This document shows positions 17,153 through 25,449 of a stretch of DNA of 64,000 nt, one piece after another. The position numbers and the translations under genes were made by a program. Within the stretch, counting starts at the first letter, position 1. Each line of letters starts with the position of its first letter. The notes under the pieces are model-generated. The model searched no databases. It saw nothing but the letters and a program-made list of their open reading frames with translations, and was not told the origin of the DNA. The stretch is from Pinirhizobacter sp036499745 (GTDB taxonomy: Bacteria; Pseudomonadota; Gammaproteobacteria; Xanthomonadales; Rhodanobacteraceae): the NCBI RefSeq assembly GCF_036499745.1, contig NZ_DASYDG010000056.1, positions 3,737 to 67,736 of the forward strand, read 5' to 3'.

Positions 17153-18127
17153 ATGCGAATGTTCATGAAGACGTTGCGCGGATTGCCGGTCCTCGCCCTT
17201 GCCCTGCTTCTGTCAGGCTGCGATGCCGTGTTGATCAGCCCTGCCGGCGACGTCGCCAGGCAGCAGCGCGACCTGATCGCCATTTCGGTCGTCCTGATGC
17301 TCATCATCATCATCCCGGTGATCGTGATGACCTTCGTTTTCGCCTGGAAATACCGCGAATCGAACAAGGCCGCGCACCACGAGTACGATCCGGACTGGAA
17401 TCACTCCACGGTGCTGGAACTGCTTATCTGGGCGGCTCCGCTGCTGATCATCATCGCGCTGGGCGCCGTCACCTGGACCAGCACCCACAAGCTCGACCCG
17501 TACCGGCCGCTGGATCGGGTGGACCACGTCCGCGCCGTTGCGCCGGATACCAAACCCCTGGTGGTCGAGGTGGTGGCGCTCGACTGGAAATGGCTGTTCT
17601 TCTATCCGGAACAGGGCATCGCCACGGTCAACGAGATGGCCGCTCCGCTGGATCGCCCGATCGAATTCCACATCACCGCGTCAACCGTGATGAACGCCTT
17701 CTTCGTCCCTTCCATGGCCGGCATGATCTATGCCATGCCCGGCATGGAGACCAAGCTCCACGGCGTCATGAACAAAACCGGCAATTTCGAAGGCATTTCG
17801 GCCAACTACAGCGGCGCCGGCTTCTCCGATATGCGCTTCGTGCTGCATAGCGTGTCCGATGCCGATTTCGATGCGTGGGTGGCCAAGGCAAAGGCTGGCG
17901 GCGGCCACCTCACCCGCGAGGATTACCTCAAGCTCGTCAAGCCGAGCGAGAAGGAACCTGTCCAATATTTCGGCACGGTGGATCCTGGCCTCTACAACGC
18001 CATCCTCAACCAGTGCGTCGCGGCAGGCCAGATGTGCATGAGCGACATGGCAAAACACGAGCAGCACAGTGAACAGGGTATGGCTGGCATGGCTGGTATG
18101 GCGCCCGCCGGGCACACGCACCCATAG
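17153..18127 (+). CDS. cyoA: Cytochrome bo3 ubiquinol oxidase subunit II
   Basis: 324 residues. The lipoprotein signal ends LLLSGCDAV. Two transmembrane helices follow (IAISVVLMLIIIIPVIVMTF and LELLIWAAPLLIIIALGAV). The periplasmic cupredoxin domain has VVALDWKWLFFYPEQGIATVNE and STVMNAFFVPSMAGMIYAMPG. It lacks the Cu-A cysteines, as expected for a quinol oxidase. The C-terminus carries a Met/Ala/Gly repeat (MAGMAGMAPAG). Subunit II helps bind ubiquinol and assemble the complex. It is the first gene of cyoABCD. Confidence 0.96.
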   Translation: MRMFMKTLRGLPVLALALLLSGCDAVLISPAGDVARQQRDLIAISVVLMLIIIIPVIVMTFVFAWKYRESNKAAHHEYDPDWNHSTVLELLIWAAPLLIIIALGAVTWTSTHKLDPYRPLDRVDHVRAVAPDTKPLVVEVVALDWKWLFFYPEQGIATVNEMAAPLDRPIEFHITASTVMNAFFVPSMAGMIYAMPGMETKLHGVMNKTGNFEGISANYSGAGFSDMRFVLHSVSDADFDAWVAKAKAGGGHLTREDYLKLVKPSEKEPVQYFGTVDPGLYNAILNQCVAAGQMCMSDMAKHEQHSEQGMAGMAGMAPAGHTHP

Positions 18128-18166
18128 CGGCAGCCTCTTTCGATTGAAGCCTTAGCGAGTCCGGTA

Positions 18167-20167
18167 ATGAACATGCCCGATGCAGGAAAACTGATCTTCG
18201 GACGCCTCACCCTTGAGGCGATTCCGTACCACGAGCCCATCCTGGTGGCCACCTTCGCCGGCGTGCTCGTCATTGGCGCGGTGTTGCTGGGCCTCATTAC
18301 CAAACACAAACTCTGGGGTTACCTCTGGAACGAGTGGTTCACCAGCATCGATCACAAGAAGATCGGCATCATGTACATGGTGTTCGGCGTCGTCATGCTG
18401 CTGCGCGGCTTCGCCGACGCGCTGATGATGCGCGCCCAGCAGGCCGTGGCCTTCAACGGCAACCCGGGCTTCCTGCCGCCGCACCACTACGACCAGATCT
18501 TCACCGCCCACGGCGTGATCATGATCTTCTTCGTGGCAATGCCGCTGGTCACGGGGCTGATGAACTACATCATGCCGCTACAGATCGGCGCGCGTGACGT
18601 CGCCTTCCCGTTCCTCAACAACTTCAGTTTCTGGATGACGGTCGCCGGCGGCATCCTGGTGATGGTGTCGCTGTTCATCGGTGAATTCGCCAAGACCGGC
18701 TGGCTGGCGTATCCACCTCTTTCGGGGCTGGAGGCCAGTCCAGATGTCGGGGTGGACTACTACATATGGTCGCTCCAGGTGGCTGGTGTCGGAACCACCC
18801 TTTCGGGCATCAACCTGATCGCCACCATCGTGAAGATGCGCGCACCGGGCATGAGCATGATGAAGATGCCCATTTTCACCTGGACGGCGCTGTGCACCAA
18901 CGTGCTGATCGTGGCCGCGTTCCCCGTGCTCACCGCCGTGCTGGTGCTGCTGTCGCTCGACCGCTACGTGGGCACCAATTTCTTCACGAACGGCATGGGT
19001 GGCAACCCGATGATGTACGTGAACCTGATCTGGATCTGGGGCCACCCCGAGGTGTACATCCTGATACTGCCGGTGTTCGGCGTGTTCTCCGAGGTTGTCT
19101 CTACTTTCAGCCGGAAGCGACTGTTCGGTTACGCATCCATGGTGTACGCCACGGTGGTGATCACCGTACTGTCGTACCTGGTGTGGCTGCACCACTTCTT
19201 CACCATGGGATCCGGCGCCAGCGTCAATTCGTTCTTCGGCATCACCACGATGATCATCTCGATTCCCACGGGAGCGAAGATGTTCAACTGGCTGTTCACC
19301 ATGTACCGCGGCCGTATCCAGTTCGAAGTACCGATGCTGTGGACCATGGGTTTCATGTTCACCTTCGTGATCGGCGGCATGACGGGCGTGATGCTGGCGA
19401 TCCCGCCGGCCGACTTTCTGCTGCACAACAGCCTGTTCCTGGTGGCGCATTTCCATAACGTCATCATCGGCGGCGTGATCTTCGGCCTGTTCGCCGGCAT
19501 CAACTACTGGTTCCCCAAGGCCTTCGGCTACAAGCTCGATCCGTTCTGGGGCAAGTGTTCGTTCTGGTTCTGGCTGGTGGGTTTCTGGCTGGCCTTCATG
19601 CCGCTGTACGTGCTGGGCTTCATGGGCGTGACCCGCCGCATGAACCATTTCGAGGATCCATCGCTGCAGATCTGGTTCCAGATCGCCGCTTTCGGTGCGG
19701 TGCTGATCGCACTGGGTATCGGCGCATTCCTGATCCAGCTGTGGGTAAGCTACAAGCGCCGCGAGGAACTGCGCGATGTCACCGGCGATCCCTGGCACGG
19801 CCGCACCCTGGAGTGGTCCACCTCCTCGCCGCCGCCGGCCTACAACTTCGCGTTCACCCCGATCATCCACGAGGCCGATGCCTGGTGGGACATGAAGGAG
19901 CGCAACCAGACGCGTCGCCTCGAGGGCTACCTGCCGATCCACATGCCAAAGAACACCAGCGCGGGTATTTACCTCGCCGCCTTTGCCTTTGTGGTCGGTT
20001 TCGCCATGATCTGGCACATGTTCCTGATCGCGGGCCTGGCCTTCCTTGGCCTGCTGGTGACAGCCATCGGCCACACGTTCAACTACAAGCGCGATTTCAA
20101 CATCCCCGCCGACGAAGTGGCCCGTACCGAGGCCGCCCGCACGGAAGAGCTCGCCGCCCATGTCTGA
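18167..20167 (+). CDS. cyoB: Cytochrome bo3 ubiquinol oxidase subunit I
   Basis: 666 residues, matching E. coli CyoB (663). Landmarks are FTSIDHKKIGIMYMVFG, HGVIMIFFVAMPLVTGLMNY (low-spin heme ligand histidine) and the catalytic-site WGHPEVYILILPVFGVFSEV with the His-Tyr crosslink pair. VWLHHFFTMG carries the Cu-B histidines and FLVAHFHNVIIGG the heme ligands. It reduces O2 to water while pumping protons. The C-terminal SSPPPAYNF region is typical. The last 8 bases overlap cyoC. Confidence 0.97.
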   Translation: MNMPDAGKLIFGRLTLEAIPYHEPILVATFAGVLVIGAVLLGLITKHKLWGYLWNEWFTSIDHKKIGIMYMVFGVVMLLRGFADALMMRAQQAVAFNGNPGFLPPHHYDQIFTAHGVIMIFFVAMPLVTGLMNYIMPLQIGARDVAFPFLNNFSFWMTVAGGILVMVSLFIGEFAKTGWLAYPPLSGLEASPDVGVDYYIWSLQVAGVGTTLSGINLIATIVKMRAPGMSMMKMPIFTWTALCTNVLIVAAFPVLTAVLVLLSLDRYVGTNFFTNGMGGNPMMYVNLIWIWGHPEVYILILPVFGVFSEVVSTFSRKRLFGYASMVYATVVITVLSYLVWLHHFFTMGSGASVNSFFGITTMIISIPTGAKMFNWLFTMYRGRIQFEVPMLWTMGFMFTFVIGGMTGVMLAIPPADFLLHNSLFLVAHFHNVIIGGVIFGLFAGINYWFPKAFGYKLDPFWGKCSFWFWLVGFWLAFMPLYVLGFMGVTRRMNHFEDPSLQIWFQIAAFGAVLIALGIGAFLIQLWVSYKRREELRDVTGDPWHGRTLEWSTSSPPPAYNFAFTPIIHEADAWWDMKERNQTRRLEGYLPIHMPKNTSAGIYLAAFAFVVGFAMIWHMFLIAGLAFLGLLVTAIGHTFNYKRDFNIPADEVARTEAARTEELAAHV

Positions 20168-20798
20168 TATCAACGCCATGCCTTCCACCGCCGTCGCCAA
20201 CAACCAGGATGTTGAGTTCTGGATGAAGGAAGACCACCACCCGGCCAACGGTACGTTGCTCGGGTTCTGGATCTACCTGATGAGCGATTGCCTCATCTTC
20301 GCCTGCCTGTTCGCCACCTATGGCGTGCTCGGACGCAGCTATGCCGGCGGCCCGACAGGCGCCGAGCTCTTCGACCTGTCGCTGGTGGCGGTCAATACCA
20401 GCCTGCTGCTGCTCTCTTCGATCACCTACGGCCTCGCCGTGCTGGAGATGCAGAAGAACCGCCGCGGCACGATGATGGCCTGGCTGGTGGTCACGGGACT
20501 GTTCGGCCTGGGCTTCCTTGGCATCGAGATGTACGAGTTTGCCGAGCTCATCCACCGGGGCGCAGGCCCGCAGCGCAGCGCGTTCCTGTCGTCGTTCTTT
20601 ACCCTGGTGGGCACCCACGGCCTGCATGTGACCTTCGGCATCGTCTGGCTGATCACCCTGCTGTTCCAGGTGGGCCGCTTTGGCCTTACGCCAGCGAACA
20701 AGCGCCGCATCCTGTGCCTTTCGATGTTCTGGCACTTCCTGGACGTGGTCTGGGTCGGCGTCTTTACCTTCGTTTACCTGATGGGAGTGCTGCCGTGA
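20160..20798 (+). CDS. cyoC: Cytochrome bo3 ubiquinol oxidase subunit III
   Basis: 212 residues with five hydrophobic helices. Typical segments are GFWIYLMSDCLIFACLFATYGVL, GFLGIEMYEFAEL (conserved Glu) and FFTLVGTHGLHVTFGIVWLITL, then SMFWHFLDVVWVGVFTFVYLMG at the end. It is a structural subunit of the oxidase. It overlaps cyoB by 8 and cyoD by 4 bases. Confidence 0.96.
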   Translation: MSDINAMPSTAVANNQDVEFWMKEDHHPANGTLLGFWIYLMSDCLIFACLFATYGVLGRSYAGGPTGAELFDLSLVAVNTSLLLLSSITYGLAVLEMQKNRRGTMMAWLVVTGLFGLGFLGIEMYEFAELIHRGAGPQRSAFLSSFFTLVGTHGLHVTFGIVWLITLLFQVGRFGLTPANKRRILCLSMFWHFLDVVWVGVFTFVYLMGVLP

Positions 20799-21184
20799 GC
20801 ACCCACACCGAATCACACGATCACCCCGATGACGGCGCGCCCCACAGCACCTTGAAAGGCTACATGCTGGGGTTCTTCCTCGCCATATTCCTCACCGCGG
20901 TGCCTTTCTGGCTGGTCATGGGCAAGGTGATTCCCAACGCGCAGACCCTGGCGGTGATTGTCCTGGTTTTCGCGGCCGTGCAGATCGTGGTGCACATGAT
21001 CTACTTCCTGCATATGAACGCGCACTCGGAAGGCGGCTGGAACATGCTCGCGCTGATGTTCACGGCGATCCTGGTGGTGATCACCTTGAGCGGTTCGATC
21101 TGGGTGATGTACCACCTCAATTCGAACATGATGCCGGGCATGTCCCATGACATGACCGAGCAGCAGGCCAAGAGCCTGCCTTGA
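20795..21184 (+). CDS. cyoD: Cytochrome bo3 ubiquinol oxidase subunit IV
   Basis: 129 residues from a GTG that overlaps the cyoC stop (GTGA). Three transmembrane helices are visible (GYMLGFFLAIFLTAVPFWLV, LAVIVLVFAAVQIVVHMIYFLHM, LMFTAILVVITLSGSIWVMYHL). The N-terminus is His/Asp-rich (STHTESHDHPDDGAPHS), longer than in E. coli CyoD (109). Subunit IV aids assembly of the Cu-B site. A strong hairpin follows 23 bases after its stop. Confidence 0.94.
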   Translation: MSTHTESHDHPDDGAPHSTLKGYMLGFFLAIFLTAVPFWLVMGKVIPNAQTLAVIVLVFAAVQIVVHMIYFLHMNAHSEGGWNMLALMFTAILVVITLSGSIWVMYHLNSNMMPGMSHDMTEQQAKSLP

Positions 21185-21186
21185 GC

Positions 21187-21957
21187 ATGAAAGCGGTACA
21201 CGAAACGAAAACGCCGCGCCGACCGCGCGGCGTTTTCATTTTGGGCCTGCTGGCCGTGTTTGGCCTGGTGATGTTCGCAGGATTCATCGCGCTGGGAATA
21301 TGGCAGGTGCATCGTCGGGCGTGGAAGCATGCGTTGGTCGCGCGGGTGGATGCGCGGGTGCACGCGGAGCCGGTGGCGGCGCCCGGCCGCGGCCAATGGC
21401 CGGGGGTGAATGCAGCGAACGACGAGTACCGTCGAGTGAAACTCACCGGCACCTTCCTGCCGGACAAAAGCGTGCGGGTGCGTGCCAGCACGGAGCTCGG
21501 CATGGGTTCATGGCTACTGACGCCCATGCGCACGCGCGATGGCAACTATGTGATCGTGAATCGAGGTTTCGTTGCTACGCGATGGTGCGGCGGCAAGGCT
21601 TCGTGCCCGGTCAATCCCGCGGGTGATTCGAACGTATCGGGCCTGCTGCGCATCAGCGAACCGAAAGGCGCCTTCCTGCAGGCGAACGACCCGACGCATG
21701 ATCGCTGGTATTCACGGGATGTCGCTGCCATCGCCACGGCCGAAGGGCTGGCCGACGTCGCTCCCTATTTCGTGGATGCCGATGCCATCTCCTCCCCCAG
21801 CCGCGAAGGCATCGACGGCCCCGTCGGGGGTCTGACGGTGATTTCCTTCCCCGACAACCACCTGATGTACGCCATCACCTGGTTCGGCCTGGCGCTGATG
21901 ACCGTGTTCGGTGGCTGGATCGTCTGGAAGGACGAGCGGAAGAAGCGCCGGGTTTGA
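21187..21957 (+). CDS. SURF1-family oxidase assembly protein
   Basis: 256 residues from an ATG 2 bases after the cyoD stop. SURF1 proteins have two terminal transmembrane helices around a periplasmic domain. Here TM1 is GVFILGLLAVFGLVMFAGFIALGIWQ and TM2 is LMYAITWFGLALMTVFGGWIVW. The core has VKLTGTFLPDKSVRVRAST and GNYVIVNRGFVATRW, both typical. SURF1 assists heme insertion into heme-copper oxidases. It replaces cyoE at this spot, so heme O synthase must be encoded elsewhere. Codons 8-17 are formed by a perfect terminator-like hairpin. No strong ribosome site precedes the ATG, so translation probably depends on coupling to cyoD. Confidence 0.88.
   Translation: MKAVHETKTPRRPRGVFILGLLAVFGLVMFAGFIALGIWQVHRRAWKHALVARVDARVHAEPVAAPGRGQWPGVNAANDEYRRVKLTGTFLPDKSVRVRASTELGMGSWLLTPMRTRDGNYVIVNRGFVATRWCGGKASCPVNPAGDSNVSGLLRISEPKGAFLQANDPTHDRWYSRDVAAIATAEGLADVAPYFVDADAISSPSREGIDGPVGGLTVISFPDNHLMYAITWFGLALMTVFGGWIVWKDERKKRRV
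21208..21236 (+). terminator. Strong terminator hairpin inside the start of SURF1
   Basis: Perfect 12-base arms AAAACGCCGCGC and GCGCGGCGTTTT enclose a 5-base loop, followed by CATTTT. This is a textbook Rho-independent terminator that can work in both directions. It sits 23 bases after the cyoD stop but within the first 17 codons of SURF1, so read-through would be needed to express SURF1. Confidence 0.8.
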
Positions 21958-22021
21958 TATCACGCTCAAGCCCAGGGTGGCCAGGGCCAGTTCGTCCGCC
22001 AAGGGTTGATGGGCCAAGTGA

Positions 22022-22050
22022 TCCGCGCCACGCCCTGCGCATGGCGCGGA
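22022..22050. terminator. Hairpin between convergent genes
   Basis: Perfect 9-base arms TCCGCGCCA and TGGCGCGGA surround an 11-base loop. It lies between the converging SURF1 and small secreted protein genes and could end either transcript. Neither side has a T-run, so it may be Rho-assisted or only an mRNA-stabilising stem. Confidence 0.35.
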
Positions 22051-22056
22051 CCGGGT

Positions 22057-22347
22057 TTACTTGCCCTCGGGTACGAGGTTGGCCAACTTGCCGTTCTTTT
22101 TGAACTGGCAAGTGAAATTCTTCTTGCCGTCCATGCCTGCATCGGCCACACCGGCGATCGAGTAGCCGGCATCGGCGGACTCCACCGGCTTTAACTGGAT
22201 GTAATCGTTCTTGACGTCGAATTTCTTCGCTGCGGCATCCAGGCAGCGGGTGGTGAGCTTGCCCGGGTCGGGCCGGTCGGAAGCAAAGGCGTGCGAGGCC
22301 AGGACAAGGCCAAGGGAAGTGGCCAGTAGCAGGGTGGACTTGCGCAT
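22057..22347 (-). CDS. Small secreted protein, unknown function
   Basis: 96 residues from the ATG of MRKSTLLLATSLGLVLASHAFA, a clear type I signal peptide with cleavage after AFA. The ~74-residue mature part contains two cysteines (TTRCLDAAAKKF, KNFTCQFKKNG) that could form a disulfide. It also has a YSIAGVADAGMDGKKNFTC segment. I do not recognise the family. It is transcribed leftward toward the SURF1 gene. A further in-frame start 18 bases upstream is less likely. Confidence 0.75.
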   Translation of the reverse strand: MRKSTLLLATSLGLVLASHAFASDRPDPGKLTTRCLDAAAKKFDVKNDYIQLKPVESADAGYSIAGVADAGMDGKKNFTCQFKKNGKLANLVPEGK

Positions 22348-23204
22348 GGGTCTATCTCCGTACAAGGCACGAGGCCGGGATCATTGCCAGCTCGAGTGTG
22401 CCTTGCAATTCCTTGCGGCGGGATAAACGGCCGGCAGGGAATAGTTCCTTTCCGTTCAGGTGGAGTCATGCCCCAGGCGCCACGCCCCGAAACGGTTGGG
22501 ACGGAATGGACGCCTCCGGCTTACGCCGATGAAGCAAAGTCGGTCGTTCTGACACTCCCGATCAGCAGCCCGGGCATTGTCACCTGCCCGATGCGTCCAT
22601 GCCGTCTCACAAGACTCGCGCGCCGCACCGTAAAGCTCGGTAGAGGAGTGGCGGGCGAGCCAGGGTAGCAGACCGCACAAACCAACCGGCCGGACCGAAG
22701 TCCGCCTGGCCACCCGCCAAAAGAGGGGAAGTCGAATGCCGCGGCCAGGCCGCGACACCCGAGGTTTGTAGTGGGCTGCTACACCCGGTTGCCGATGTAC
22801 CGACAACCTGTGCATTTTCGCCAGTCCACCTCTGCCCGTCTATCAGAAGCGTCTCAAAGTTGAGCACGAATTTCGATCGAAGGAATCTTGGTTCTTTTGG
22901 CCGCGGCCAATCGCATGCGATAACCTATCGCTTGAGTCCGCATCTCAAAGCGGCCAACCCAGGGGTGAACCATGACGTTTCGAGACAATGGCTTCGTCAT
23001 ATTGCCGGACGTCGTGTCACCTGTGGTATTGCGATGAGTTGATCGAAACCCGGCTTCTCTGGGTTGCACCGGATCCTGGCGAGTTAGTTAATTAGAAACC
23101 TATAGGTTGGCCGTGAACAAAATCGTGGCACGTTTATCCACGACACGCCCGCGCGCATCATGCCGCCACCACCCCACCTCCGGGGCGTCAATGAGAGCGT
23201 CAAC
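22348..23204. other. Gene-poor accessory stretch of ~860 bases
   Basis: No convincing protein gene is visible here. Several open frames of 60-119 codons exist on both strands but lack recognisable domains, and most overlap each other. The notable contents are a cluster of hairpins and a pair of inverted related sequences at 22664-22782. An AT-richer patch with TTAGTTAATTAG lies near 23080-23096, about 110 bases before the tautomerase gene, and may hold its promoter. Confidence 0.5.
22664..22782 (-). ncRNA. Possible C4-antisense-like / MITE-like inverted-repeat element
   Basis: Plus-strand GTAGCAGACCGCACAAACC (22665-22683) is nearly the reverse complement of GGTTTGTAGTGGGCTGCTAC (22763-22782): seven bases match perfectly at each end (GTAGCAG and ACAAACC). 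Between them are a 5-base stem CGGAC-CGAA-GTCCG (22691-22704) and a near-perfect GCGGCC-A-GGCCGC stem (22741-22753). Phage P1/P4-type C4 RNAs have this kind of paired complementary box with internal stems, often next to ash/icd-like short frames. A minus-strand frame of 86 codons (22607-22867) runs through it. A 119-base MITE with degenerate terminal repeats would look similar. The assignment is inferred from structure only. Confidence 0.35.
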
Positions 23205-23390
23205 ATGCCCGTCCTTCGTCTGGAAATGCATCCCGGCCGCACGCTGGAGCAAAAGCGTGCCTTCGTGCAGGAAGCAACTCGCGTCACCGTGGACACCCTG
23301 CAATGTCCCCTGGAAAGCGTCGAGATCGTGATTACCGAGATATCACGCGATGCGTGGGCCAAGGGAGGCAAGCTCCGCTCAGAAGGGTAA
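23205..23390 (+). CDS. 4-oxalocrotonate tautomerase-family enzyme
   Basis: 61 residues beginning MPVLRLEMHPGRTLEQKRA. After Met removal Pro1 would be the catalytic base, as in all 4-OT family members. The length (~60) and the pattern EQKRAFVQEATRVTVDTL then VEIVITEISRDAWAKGG fit the short hexameric tautomerases. The Arg11-type residue is present in the first helix. The longer frame upstream (from 23160) would bury Pro1 and is rejected. The substrate is unknown. It lies before a secreted esterase gene with 137 bases between, which show no gene. Confidence 0.85.
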   Translation: MPVLRLEMHPGRTLEQKRAFVQEATRVTVDTLQCPLESVEIVITEISRDAWAKGGKLRSEG

Positions 23391-23527
23391 ATCGCCATCT
23401 TCATGACACCACGCCTGGCGCAGGACTGCCCGGAGAATTCCACATAGGTGGCCGCGGCAGGCCCGACGCAACGGCCAATATCCACGGAGGGGTCGTAGTG
23501 GCCGAACGTCAAAAAGGAAGGAATGTC

Positions 23528-24475
23528 ATGAAGCCGTGGGTAATGGCGATGTGTCTGCTGGTTGCATGCGCAGGCGTGCATGCGAAGACGACCCTTTGGG
23601 AACCTGCAGCCGGGCATACGCAAGTACCCATATGGCCCGGGACGCCGCCTGATCCGAAGTCCTTGCCTGGTTCCGAATACGCACGCACCGGTACCACGAC
23701 CATCGGCGGCAAGACCATCACGGGCGTATATAACGTGTCGAAGCCCACGATGACGCTCTACGCTCCCACCGGGGAGAATACGGGGGCCGCGATCGTCGTA
23801 TTTCCAGGAGGCGGCTTCCAGGGCCTGGCTATGGATCTGGAAGGCACCGATGTCTGCGACTGGCTAACGACAAAGGGCGTTACCTGCATCCTGTTGAAAT
23901 ATCGCGTGCCGGGCATCCCTTATGAATGGCAATGCGATTGCCGGCCCCACAATCTGCAGTTGTCGATGCCGTCGTTGCAGGACGCGCAGAGAACGATCCG
24001 CTTGGTACGCTCCCGCGCCGCTGAATGGCACATCGATCCCCACAAGGTGGGCGTGCTCGGATTTTCCGCAGGTGGCTACCTGGTAGCTGAGGTAAGCACG
24101 AACTTCAAACGCCGAACCTATGCGCCGGTGGACCCAGCCGACAAGGAAAGCAGCCGTCCGGACTTTGCCCTGGCGATCTATCCGGGACACATAGCAACCG
24201 ATGACGACACGTTGAATCCCAATGTCCCGGTCTCCCATGAAACGCCACCGACATTCGTGCTTCAGGCAGAAGACGATCATGTGGATGGCGTGAACCAGGC
24301 ACAGGTTTATTACGCTGCCCTGAAGAACGCCGACGTACCCGTAGAGATGCATCTGTATCCACACGGCGGACACGCTTTCGGGCTAAGGCCAACGTCAAAT
24401 CCGATCACACACTGGCCTGCCCTGGCCGAGACATGGATGAGCAGCATTGGGATGATCCCCGCAGCCGGTCCATAG
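23528..24475 (+). CDS. Secreted alpha/beta-hydrolase (esterase/lipase-like)
   Basis: 315 residues. The signal peptide MKPWVMAMCLLVACAGVHA precedes the mature enzyme. An oxyanion-hole motif VVFPGGGFQGLA comes first. The nucleophile elbow is GFSAGG with S180, the acid is likely in QAEDDHVDG, and the histidine is H282 in PHGGHAFGL. This matches acetyl-xylan-esterase/BD-FAE-like family members (endo-1,4-beta-xylanase-type hydrolases). A clear ribosome site AAGGAAGGA stands just before the ATG. A longer in-frame start at 23303 overlaps the tautomerase gene and would lose the signal peptide. It converges on the LysR gene. Confidence 0.85.
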   Translation: MKPWVMAMCLLVACAGVHAKTTLWEPAAGHTQVPIWPGTPPDPKSLPGSEYARTGTTTIGGKTITGVYNVSKPTMTLYAPTGENTGAAIVVFPGGGFQGLAMDLEGTDVCDWLTTKGVTCILLKYRVPGIPYEWQCDCRPHNLQLSMPSLQDAQRTIRLVRSRAAEWHIDPHKVGVLGFSAGGYLVAEVSTNFKRRTYAPVDPADKESSRPDFALAIYPGHIATDDDTLNPNVPVSHETPPTFVLQAEDDHVDGVNQAQVYYAALKNADVPVEMHLYPHGGHAFGLRPTSNPITHWPALAETWMSSIGMIPAAGP

Positions 24476-24479
24476 ACAA

Positions 24480-25337
24480 TTAAGCCTTAGCCAGGCTCTT
24501 GAACGCTGTCGAGAGCGTGCGCAGTGCCTCACGCGAACGACGATCGGTGAGCGCGCAATAGAGCACTACCTCATGGGTAGGTAATGGTGGAAGACCGAGG
24601 AGTTCGCCGACGTCCATGCTGCCGGCCGGCGCGGTGCGCCTGGCCATGACCGCAACTGCCAAACCGACGGCGGCCGCCGCCCCGACCACCGCAGCGCCCT
24701 TGCCAACAAAAACCTCGGTCCAGGGAATACCCGCGCCGTCGAGAGCCGTGACCGCGGCGGCGCGAATGCTACACAGCTCACCCTGGGTCGATAACGGCAG
24801 AGGACGACCGGCCCGTGGCCGGAAGTCCGCCGAAGCAATCCAGGCAAAGGATTCGGCGAAAAGGAACTCACCGTTGCGGCGGTTACCTTGTGGCTGAAGG
24901 ATGATGGCGGCATCGAGTTTGCCATCGTCGTAGTGCTCGATCAGCTCGCGCGAGCCGGCGACCTGCATCTCGATATGCAGGTTTGGATCATGCTCGTTCA
25001 TCCGTCCCAGCAAGGCAGGCAGTGTGCTGCCGACGAGTTGATGGCTGATGCCAAGAACCAGACGATGCTGCTTGACCTCGAATGACGTGACAGCGTTCTC
25101 GTGCGCCTGGATCAATTGACGTGCGGCCTCGATGAATGCCCCACCTTCCGCCGACAACCGGACCTGCCGGGGCGTTCGTTCCAACAACCTTCGACCCAAC
25201 TGGGTTTCAAGGCGTCGCAACTTAAGGCTGACCGCCGACTGGGTAGTTTCCAGCGCATCGGCGGCACGGGTGAAACTTTGCAGGTCCGCCGTCAGGACGA
25301 AGGCCCGCACGGCATCGAGATCGAGCGTTTTCATCAT
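24480..25337 (-). CDS. LysR-family transcriptional regulator
   Basis: 285 residues. The N-terminal winged helix reads LDAVRAFVLTADLQSFTRAADALETTQSAVSLKLRRLETQLGRRLLERT, typical of LysR helix-turn-helix. The substrate-binding domain follows (LVLGISHQLVGSTLPALLGRM, DGKLDAAIILQP). The ligand is not known. The gene is divergent from the lipocalin-like gene at 25450, and a LysR-type inverted repeat overlaps its start, so it probably autoregulates and controls that neighbour. Confidence 0.92.
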   Translation of the reverse strand: MMKTLDLDAVRAFVLTADLQSFTRAADALETTQSAVSLKLRRLETQLGRRLLERTPRQVRLSAEGGAFIEAARQLIQAHENAVTSFEVKQHRLVLGISHQLVGSTLPALLGRMNEHDPNLHIEMQVAGSRELIEHYDDGKLDAAIILQPQGNRRNGEFLFAESFAWIASADFRPRAGRPLPLSTQGELCSIRAAAVTALDGAGIPWTEVFVGKGAAVVGAAAAVGLAVAVMARRTAPAGSMDVGELLGLPPLPTHEVVLYCALTDRRSREALRTLSTAFKSLAKA

Positions 25338-25352
25338 TTATGATCGAAATGA
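25334..25352. promoter_or_regulatory. Candidate LysR operator
   Basis: TCATTT and AAATGA form a perfect 6-base inverted repeat with a 7-base spacer, overlapping the LysR start codon. It lies about 100 bases before the divergent lipocalin-like gene. A TTATAA box at ~25363 may be the -10 for that gene. LysR proteins usually bind such dyads in divergent promoters. Confidence 0.45.
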
Positions 25353-25449
25353 TAGAAAGCTCTTATAAGGCATTTTCATCATGATGGCCAGCGCGTACGC
25401 TTCTGTCAGGCCGCCACTGGAGCGGCTTTCCTCACCGGGAGACATCACC

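Noticed and set aside
18578..20248. Minus-strand open frame of 556 codons
   Set aside because: It is the antisense shadow of cyoB, with low-complexity His/Gln/Arg-rich translation and no domain.
22456..22815. Minus-strand 119-codon frame and the overlapping 86-codon frame at 22607-22867
   Set aside because: No recognisable domain or good ribosome site. They are treated as part of the inverted-repeat element rather than as confident genes, though an ash-like short protein cannot be excluded.
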